Below the pieces are notes generated by a model. It was not told the DNA's origin, did no database searches, and saw only the letters and a program-made list of their open reading frames with translations. A program made the position numbers and the translations under genes. From the NCBI GenBank assembly GCA_035295985.1, contig DATHBT010000097.1, forward strand, positions 1 through 11,009: DNA of 11,009 bases, written 5' to 3'. The stretch comes from JAIVGV01 sp035295985. GTDB lineage: Bacteria; Acidobacteriota; Blastocatellia; Pyrinomonadales; Pyrinomonadaceae. Positions within the stretch are counted from its first letter, which is position 1. Each line of letters starts with the position of its first letter. This document shows, piece after piece, positions 5,133 to 11,009 of the stretch.

Positions 5133-6215
5133 TCAGACTTCCACGGCGCGGCCGGCGTCTTCGGTGCGCGCGAGGTCGGCGGCGAGCTTGATGGCGGCGA
5201 CCATGCTCGAATGCTCGGCCAGCCCGCGGCCGGCGATGTCGAACGCCGTCCCATGATCGACCGAGGTGCGGATGAAAGGCAAGCCGAGCGTGACGTTGAC
5301 CGCCTCGCCGAACGAAAGACACTTGACGGGGATCATCGCCTGATCGTGGTAGAGCGATACGACCGCGTCGAACTCGCCGCGCGAGGCGCGCAGGAACACC
5401 GTGTCGGCCGAGTGCGGGCCTTGCGCGTCAAGCCCTTCCGCGCGGCACGCCTCGACCGCCGGCGCGATCTCGGCCGACTCCTCGACGCCGAACAGCCCGC
5501 CCTCCGCGCCGTGCGGGTTCAGCGCCGCGACCGCGATGCGCGGATCGCGGATGCCCCAGCGGCGCAGCTCGCGATCCGTCAGTCGAACGACGCGCTCGAT
5601 CCTCTCGCGCTCGACGAGGCGGATCGCCTCGGCCAGCGGCACGTGCGTCGAGATGAGCACGATGCGCAGGTTCGAGGCGACGAAGGCCATCGCACACTCC
5701 TGCGAGCCGGTCAGGTGCGCGAGGAATTCGGTGTGGCCGGGGAAGCTGTAGCCGCCGAGGAAGAGGGCGCGCTTGTTGATCGGCGCGGTCGAGATGGCGT
5801 CGACCGCGCCCGAGGCGCACAGGGATACGGCCGACTCGATGTACTCGGCGGCGGCGCGGCCCGCCTCGCCCGACTCCACCCCCGGCTCAATCGACGCGCT
5901 CACGTTATCGAGGTGGTAGATGACGGGGTGGGGCGAATCGGACAGGTCGTCGGGCAGCGGCTCGCCGCGGCGTATGATGTCGTAGCCGCACTCCAGGTCG
6001 AGCTTGCGCGCGGTGTGCGCGAGCAGTTGCGCGTCGCCGACGATGACGGGCACGCAGGCTCGCCGCACCTCCCCCTCGGCCACGGCCTTCAGGACGACCT
6101 CCGGGCCGATGCCCGCAGGGTCGCCCATCGTGACGCCGACGCGCGGGCGCGCGCGCCGCGCCGCGCCGTCGCCGCCCGCGGGGCTGGTCTCCGTGCTGTG
6201 CCGAATATCGGACAT
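5133..6215 (-). CDS. pdxA: 4-hydroxythreonine-4-phosphate dehydrogenase (PdxA)
   Basis: PdxA oxidises 4-phosphohydroxy-L-threonine with NAD(P) in the DXP-dependent route to pyridoxal phosphate. The 360-residue product has the family opening GVTMGDPAGIGPEV (27-40). It has the three metal-ligand histidines in PGHTEF (His161), STHVPL (His191) and YHDQ (His290). It also has ISTAPINK (141-148) and TSVDHGTAFDIAG (317-329). Family members are about 330 residues; the extra length is a variable N-terminus. ATG 6215 was preferred over ATG 6302 because the added 29 residues are low-complexity and unlike the family, though neither start has a strong Shine-Dalgarno site. Residues 233-240 read NPHGAEGG, where NPHAGEGG is usual. 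The 150 bases between this gene and the Hfq-like gene show no clear promoter or terminator. Confidence 0.95.
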   Translation of the reverse strand: MSDIRHSTETSPAGGDGAARRARPRVGVTMGDPAGIGPEVVLKAVAEGEVRRACVPVIVGDAQLLAHTARKLDLECGYDIIRRGEPLPDDLSDSPHPVIYHLDNVSASIEPGVESGEAGRAAAEYIESAVSLCASGAVDAISTAPINKRALFLGGYSFPGHTEFLAHLTGSQECAMAFVASNLRIVLISTHVPLAEAIRLVERERIERVVRLTDRELRRWGIRDPRIAVAALNPHGAEGGLFGVEESAEIAPAVEACRAEGLDAQGPHSADTVFLRASRGEFDAVVSLYHDQAMIPVKCLSFGEAVNVTLGLPFIRTSVDHGTAFDIAGRGLAEHSSMVAAIKLAADLARTEDAGRAVEV

Positions 6216-6365
6216 CGGGCCTGCGGCCGGGGGGAGAATGCGCGACGGCGGCGGATGCGCAACCTTAAAGCGCGTCTCGCCGCCGCCGCCGCGACCGGAC
6301 AAAGCTTTTAACGCCGCGGCGAAGGCGCCGGCGGATTTTACGTCGCCCGCCGTCGCCGCCCGCCC

Positions 6366-6884
6366 CTACTCTTCGTCGTCGTCGTCACCGCCGTCATCGT
6401 CGCGGTCTTCGGCCTTGAACATGTACTTGATGTTGTGTTTGAGGAGCAGGATGTTGGGCGCCCCCCGGCGGTTCACCTTCAGGGCGCTGCGGTCGTACCA
6501 CTCGATGGTGCCCTCGACCTCCTCCCCGTCCTTGAGGACGATCACCATCAGGGTGTGCGCGTCCATCTGCTTCTTGTAGTAGAAGATTTCCGCGTTGGTC
6601 TCGGCGGGCGGGATGCGCTTTCGCCCCTGCGCGGCGGCCGACTGGGACATGCCGGAGTCGCGGTCGCGCCCGCCGCCCGGCGGGCGCGGCGTGTACGATC
6701 TTTCGCGCGGGCGATCCCCGCCGGGGCGCTCGAAACGCTCCGAACGCTCGAAGCGCTCGGGGCGGTCGGCCCGCGCCGGGGCCGACCCTTCGACGCGCTC
6801 CCTCTGCGGCGCCGCGTCGGGCGCGGGCGCGCCCTCGCGGCCTTTGACTTCGGCCAGTGTCGTTCTGATCAGCTTACGGTTCAC
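6366..6884 (-). CDS. Hfq/Sm-like RNA-binding protein with extended N-terminus and acidic tail
   Basis: The 172-residue product carries an Hfq-type Sm fold at about 95-157. It has LMVIVLKDGEEVEGTIEWYD (Sm1-like, compare Hfq YLVNG-IKLQGQIESFD) and ILLLKHNIKYMF (Sm2-like, with Lys149-His150 at the place of the Hfq KHA motif). Hfq is a ring-forming RNA chaperone that pairs small RNAs with mRNAs. Bacterial Hfq is normally 70-110 residues. Here about 90 extra residues precede the fold, with Arg/Glu/Pro/Gly repeats (PERFERSERFERPGGDRPRE), and the C-terminus is almost purely acidic (EDRDDDGGDDDDEE). GTG 6882-6884 was chosen because GGAGGTG (6894-6900) lies 9 bases upstream and the product then begins MNRKLIR; an ATG at 6974 also exists in frame. 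The assignment to Hfq itself rather than another Sm-like family is likely but not certain. Confidence 0.8.
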   Translation of the reverse strand: MNRKLIRTTLAEVKGREGAPAPDAAPQRERVEGSAPARADRPERFERSERFERPGGDRPRERSYTPRPPGGGRDRDSGMSQSAAAQGRKRIPPAETNAEIFYYKKQMDAHTLMVIVLKDGEEVEGTIEWYDRSALKVNRRGAPNILLLKHNIKYMFKAEDRDDDGGDDDDEE

Positions 6885-6893
6885 TTCCTCACC

Positions 6894-6900
6894 CACCTCC
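6894..6900 (-). promoter_or_regulatory. Ribosome binding site selecting a GTG start
   Basis: GGAGGTG on the - strand stands 9 bases before GTG 6882-6884. It is the best Shine-Dalgarno match near this gene and favours GTG over ATG 6974. Confidence 0.6.
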
Positions 6901-7076
6901 AACGAGTCTGACAGCGGGACGAGCGGCGCGCGCAAAGCGGGGCTTCGACCGAGGGGTACGACGAGCGAAACCAATCAAACCGGAAGAAGCGCGATCAAGG
7001 GCGCGGCTAACGCGGCTAACGCAAGACGGGACGGTCGTTCCGCTGTTGAAAAACGATCCTGTCAGGAATGGGCGTC

Positions 7077-7105
7077 ATGCTACACGACGACCCTTTGTTT
7101 GGCAA
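7077..7105 (-). promoter_or_regulatory. Candidate sigma-70 type promoter of the Hfq-like gene
   Basis: On the - strand TTGCCA (7100-7105, 5 of 6 to TTGACA) and TAGCAT (7077-7082, 4 of 6 to TATAAT) are 17 bases apart. Transcription would start near 7070, giving a leader of about 185 bases before GTG 6884. That leader holds a tandem 9-mer CGCGGCTAA (+ strand, 7002-7010 and 7011-7019). I see no gene in 6885-7214; besides this promoter, that stretch holds repeat F. Confidence 0.5.
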
Positions 7106-7116
7106 GCCTTCGCGGA

Positions 7117-7211
7117 GTGAGTAGTGAGCGGTAAGCGGTAAGCGGTAAAAGCGGCGAGCCGTGGGCAATCTTGATCGACTGCTCACGGCTCACCGCTTAC
7201 TGCTCATCTCA
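7117..7211. repeat. Heptad inverted repeat F after ftsZ
   Basis: The left side is 7-mers GTGAGTA, GTGAGCG, GTAAGCG, GTAAGCG, GTAAAAG (7117-7151). The right side has matching-period units CTCACGG, CTCACCG, CTTACTG, CTCATCT. The best stem is 7149-7166 with 7181-7198 (16 of 18, loop 14). Stops at 7118, 7125, 7132, 7139 and 7146 cover the + frames. TCA/TTA at 7183, 7190, 7197 and 7204 cover the - frames, directly behind the ftsZ stop. A role as ftsZ terminator is inferred from position. Confidence 0.82.
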
Positions 7212-7214
7212 TTT

Positions 7215-8372
<1,158 letters not shown>

Positions 8373-8462
8373 ACTTTGCGAATCCTTTCCATTTTGAGGC
8401 CCACCGCAGCGGGGAAGTGTGTCCCGCGGTTATTTTGGGCTGTGCGCGCCGGTGACACCCAT

Positions 8463-8478
8463 ATATTGCGGACAATAT
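8463..8478. promoter_or_regulatory. Short palindrome in the ftsA-ftsZ gap
   Basis: ATATTG-CGGA-CAATAT is a perfect 6-bp inverted repeat in an AT-rich island of an otherwise GC-rich region, 91 bases upstream of ftsZ. It could be a protein-binding site or part of an ftsZ promoter. No convincing -35/-10 pair with proper spacing was found, and no regulator is known for it. Confidence 0.3.
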
Positions 8479-8514
8479 CTTGTGCCGGCTGGCGCGGCAG
8501 CATACAACATCTAC

Positions 8515-9780
8515 TCAGAAAATGCTACCGAAACGATCTCGAAATTTCGACATGAACGCGCCGAGGCCGCCCGTCGTGCCTTTGCGGCCCGCTGCCGCCC
8601 GCGCCTCCGCGAAGTAGGCGCGCTGCGCGACGAGCGACAGCCCCGCGGCGGCCGTCCATTCTGGCGACTGCACGTCCTCGACAAGGCCGCCGAAGCGGTC
8701 GCGCTCCGGGTAGCCGACGCGCACCGGCGCGTCGAAGACCTGCTCCGCGACCTCGACCATCCCGCCGAGAAGCGCGCCGCCCCCCGTCAGAACGACGCCC
8801 GACGACAACTGACGCTCCCAGCCCGACTCGCGTATCTCGTCGGCGACGTGCATTAAAACCTCCTCGGCGCGCGGCTGGAGGATGTCGCAGAGAATCTGCC
8901 GCGAAAGTTGCCGCGGCGCGCGCCCCCCGACCGAGGGGACTTCCACTAAATCGCCGCGCTCCATCTCGGAGAGCGTTGAACTCGAAGCGAAGCCGGCCGT
9001 GCGCTTGATCTTCTCGGCTTCGGGGATCGGCGTGCGCAGGCCGAAGGCGATGTCGTTCGTGAAGTGTGAGCCGCCGAGGGCGAAGACGGCTGTGTGCTGC
9101 ACGGCCCCGCGCTGGAAGATGACCAGTCCGGTCGTCTCCGCGCCGATGTCCACGAGGGCCGAGCCGAACTCCTTGTCCTCTTCCGTCAGGGAAGACTCCG
9201 CGGAGGCGAGTTGATCGAGCACCATGTCGGAGACGACGAGGCCGGCGCGGTTGACGGCGTTGATCGCGTTCTGCCGTGCTGTGACCGGGCTGGTGACGAT
9301 GTGGACTTTGACGGCGAGCCGCGCGCCGATCATGCCTACGGGGTCGTTGATGCCGTCCTGATCGTCCACGATGAACTCCTGCGGCAGCCGATCAACTATC
9401 TCGCGTCCCGCCGGCAGTTGGATCGCGCAGGCCGAATCAATCGCGCGCCGCACGTCGTCGGCTGTGATCTCGCGGTCGCGGCCCGAAACGGCGACGATGG
9501 CCTGCCCGTTGAAGCCCATGATGTGCGAGCCGGCGAGGTTGATCGTCACCTCCTCGGCTTCGAGTCCGCTCATGCGCTCGGCCGCCTCGACGGCGTGGCG
9601 GATCGACTCGACGGCGTTCTCCGGGTTGACGATGACCCCTTTCCGCAGGCCGCGAGCCTCGGCCGACCCGACGCCGACGATGTCGAGGATGCCGGGCGCG
9701 TCGCCCGGCTCGCCGATGATGCAGGTGACGCGGCTCGTCCCGATGCTCAGGCCGACCGTGTGGGCTCCGCGTTTAGCCAT
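8515..9780 (-). CDS. ftsA: Cell division protein FtsA
   Basis: FtsA is the actin-like ATPase that ties FtsZ filaments to the inner face of the membrane and recruits later division proteins. The 421-residue product shows the actin-fold ATP motifs: VGLSIGTSRVTCII (9-22, phosphate 1), ALVDIGAETTGLVIF (208-222, phosphate 2) and VVLTGGGALLGGM (329-341, adenosine). The FtsA-specific 1C region lies between about 85 and 165. The C-terminal helix GLGAFMSKFRDRFGSIF (405-421) is amphipathic with Lys/Arg on one side, matching the membrane-targeting sequence. Length is typical. ATG 9780 has AAGGAG 13 bases upstream, a rather long spacing. The gene lies between ftsQ (125 bases upstream) and ftsZ, the usual order of the division cluster. 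Confidence 0.97.
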   Translation of the reverse strand: MAKRGAHTVGLSIGTSRVTCIIGEPGDAPGILDIVGVGSAEARGLRKGVIVNPENAVESIRHAVEAAERMSGLEAEEVTINLAGSHIMGFNGQAIVAVSGRDREITADDVRRAIDSACAIQLPAGREIVDRLPQEFIVDDQDGINDPVGMIGARLAVKVHIVTSPVTARQNAINAVNRAGLVVSDMVLDQLASAESSLTEEDKEFGSALVDIGAETTGLVIFQRGAVQHTAVFALGGSHFTNDIAFGLRTPIPEAEKIKRTAGFASSSTLSEMERGDLVEVPSVGGRAPRQLSRQILCDILQPRAEEVLMHVADEIRESGWERQLSSGVVLTGGGALLGGMVEVAEQVFDAPVRVGYPERDRFGGLVEDVQSPEWTAAAGLSLVAQRAYFAEARAAAGRKGTTGGLGAFMSKFRDRFGSIF

Positions 9781-9905
9781 TGGCTTCTCAACGCTCCTTC
9801 TCGTCCGGGGGGATCAGACTCGAAACCTCTCCGCCTTGCTCTCTAACTACGACTGACGCGCTCTGTCACCGACTCGACGCACGACTCACTCTCATCGCCG
9901 CGCGC

Positions 9906-11009
9906 TCAGTTCTGCTCGCCCTCACCGCCCACGCGGCGCGGGCGCTCGTCGCCTGTGGCTGTGCGGTCGTTCGGCGCGGGCGACTTCTTCTGGGCTTTCT
10001 TCTCGGCTTTCTTCTCAGGCTTCTTCTCCGTTGCGCGCGCGGGCTTCTCGGAAGACTTCTTCGCGGCGGGCGTGCGCACGGCCGGCTCGCGCGGGTGCGA
10101 ATCGGCGGGGGGGGCGACCGCGTTGACGGTCCGCGCGTCGGCCGCAGCAGGCTCTACCGCCGCGGCGGCCGGCTGCACGGACGTGCCGGACTTGAAGCCG
10201 AGGACGGCGCGGCGGTTCTGCGTCATGTCGATGTAGGTGATCTGCCCGCCGCGCGGCGCGGCCCTGTGCTCTTCGAGCGCGCCCACGGCCTGCACGAGCC
10301 GCTTCGTCCACTCCTGGCGCCCGAGCCTGACTTCGATCTCCGAGTCGTCGCCCGCGAGTTGCGCGCGCACGTCGCGCATGTCGTCCAGGTTCACTTCGCT
10401 CACGCGGGACGAGAGGCCCGCCGCCTCCCACTCGCGCGCGAGCGAGAGGAACTTCGAGACGCGCTCGCGGTTCCCGGTTCGCGCCGCGTCCGTGCCCGAC
10501 TCGTCCCAGCCGCGCAGGAAGAAGGCCGGCTGCTGGTGGTCTGGCGCGAGCGAGCCGACCATGACCGCCTCCTCGTCCACCCAGACGAAGCGGCCCGCGT
10601 TGGTGCGCACCACCACGCGCGGCACGCGCTCCGCGACGCGCACGCGCAACCCCGACGGCAGCACGCGCGCGACCGTCGCCGAGCGCACCCACGGCTGCCG
10701 CTCGATCTCCGAGGCGATGGCGTCCAAGTCAGCCTGCCAAACGCCCCCGGCCGCGGCGCGCCGGACGATCTGTCTGATCTGATCGTCGGAGGCGCGCGCC
10801 GTGCCGGCCACGTCAACCGACTTGAGATCGAAGAACTCGGACGCCGCGGCCGCGCGGTAGCCTTTGAACAGGACGAGGCCGAGGCATACCACGAGCAGAA
10901 CCTTGGCGGCGAAGGGCGTCCAGGCCGCGACCCTGCGCCACGTGCCGCGCCGCGACTTCAGAGTTCCCTGCTTCGCCTGCGCGCCCTTGCCCTGTCCCGC
11001 CGCGGCGCG
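9906..11009 (-). CDS. ftsQ: Cell division protein FtsQ (5' end beyond the window)
   Basis: FtsQ is a single-pass inner-membrane protein with a periplasmic POTRA domain that links early and late divisome proteins. The frame stays open to the right edge, giving 367 visible residues. A basic cytoplasmic stretch (KSRRGTWRR) leads into a membrane segment (AAWTPFAAKVLL, then VVCLGLVLF). The POTRA domain begins at FFDLKSVDVAGT and contains QPWVRSATVARVLPSGLRVRV, followed by the beta domain (GRFVWVDEEAVMVG, ending near TYIDMTQNRRAVLGF). A GTG at 10890-10892 could be called as the start, but it would cut the membrane segment in half. No ATG, GTG or TTG occurs in frame between it and the edge, so the true start lies outside. 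The last ~95 residues are a low-complexity Ala/Pro then Lys/Glu tail (EKKPEKKAEKKAQKK), unusual for FtsQ. Confidence 0.9.
   Translation of the reverse strand, partial: RAAAGQGKGAQAKQGTLKSRRGTWRRVAAWTPFAAKVLLVVCLGLVLFKGYRAAAASEFFDLKSVDVAGTARASDDQIRQIVRRAAAGGVWQADLDAIASEIERQPWVRSATVARVLPSGLRVRVAERVPRVVVRTNAGRFVWVDEEAVMVGSLAPDHQQPAFFLRGWDESGTDAARTGNRERVSKFLSLAREWEAAGLSSRVSEVNLDDMRDVRAQLAGDDSEIEVRLGRQEWTKRLVQAVGALEEHRAAPRGGQITYIDMTQNRRAVLGFKSGTSVQPAAAAVEPAAADARTVNAVAPPADSHPREPAVRTPAAKKSSEKPARATEKKPEKKAEKKAQKKSPAPNDRTATGDERPRRVGGEGEQN

Noticed and set aside
5211..6311. Long + strand open frame opposite pdxA (about 366 codons)
   Set aside because: It has no recognisable motif and is highly Arg-rich, and the opposite strand encodes a complete PdxA.
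145..7211. CRISPR array or insertion sequence as an explanation of the repeats
   Set aside because: There are no constant repeats with regular spacers, no cas or transposase genes, no shared terminal sequence between elements and no target-site duplications visible.
8395..8440. Possible weak GC hairpin (GCGGG with CCCGC) in the ftsA-ftsZ gap as a terminator
   Set aside because: The stem is 5 bp without a T-run, in GC-rich DNA where such pairings are frequent by chance.
9855..9898. Possible decayed heptad units (GACGCAC, GACTCAC on the + strand) in the ftsQ-ftsA gap
   Set aside because: Only two imperfect units are visible and there is no inverted partner arm, so this cannot be told from chance.
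10890..10892. GTG as the start of ftsQ
   Set aside because: The frame is open upstream to the window edge and encodes the rest of the membrane segment and a basic cytoplasmic stretch, so the gene is truncated by the window.

Overview
The window is GC-rich bacterial chromosomal DNA. Codon choice is GC-biased, Shine-Dalgarno sites are of the usual bacterial type, and one strand carries a cell-division cluster. The mix of genes suggests an Acidobacteriota-like lineage (Blastocatellia or Pyrinomonadales type): ftsQ-ftsA-ftsZ followed by an Hfq-like protein with an N-terminal extension, long response regulators, and an XdhC/CoxI pair. That placement is inference from general resemblance, not from a search.

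Layout. On the + strand (2-1813) lie the 3' end of an unidentified gene, a one-domain XdhC/CoxI protein, a small Mpo1/DUF962-type membrane protein, and a two-domain XdhC protein that overlaps the Mpo1-type gene by ATGA. From 1904 to the right edge every gene is on the - strand. In transcription order these are ftsQ (5' end outside the window), ftsA, ftsZ, an Hfq-like gene, pdxA, a CheY-like regulator, a secreted protein ending in a GspG-like domain, and a long response regulator with a disordered middle. The + and - groups converge on a 37-bp perfect hairpin at 1811-1902.

The division block supplies FtsQ (membrane-anchored divisome protein), FtsA (actin-like Z-ring membrane tether) and FtsZ (tubulin-like ring former). 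FtsA has its C-terminal amphipathic helix and FtsZ its C-terminal peptide, so the tether pair looks intact. The XdhC proteins belong to a family that matures molybdenum hydroxylases, but no such enzyme lies in the window.

The most unusual content is between the genes. Six junctions (145-210, 563-640, 1811-1902, 3526-3648, 5018-5126, 7117-7211) carry inverted repeats whose arms are built from tandem 7-bp units. The unit sequence differs at each locus, but the 7-bp period, the fold-back layout and the position just after a gene end recur. In five of the six, each unit carries a stop triplet; because 7 is not a multiple of 3, stops fall in all three frames, and the inverted symmetry repeats this on the other strand. 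The elements look like a family of combined transcription and translation end signals, or a dispersed fold-back repeat family living at gene ends.
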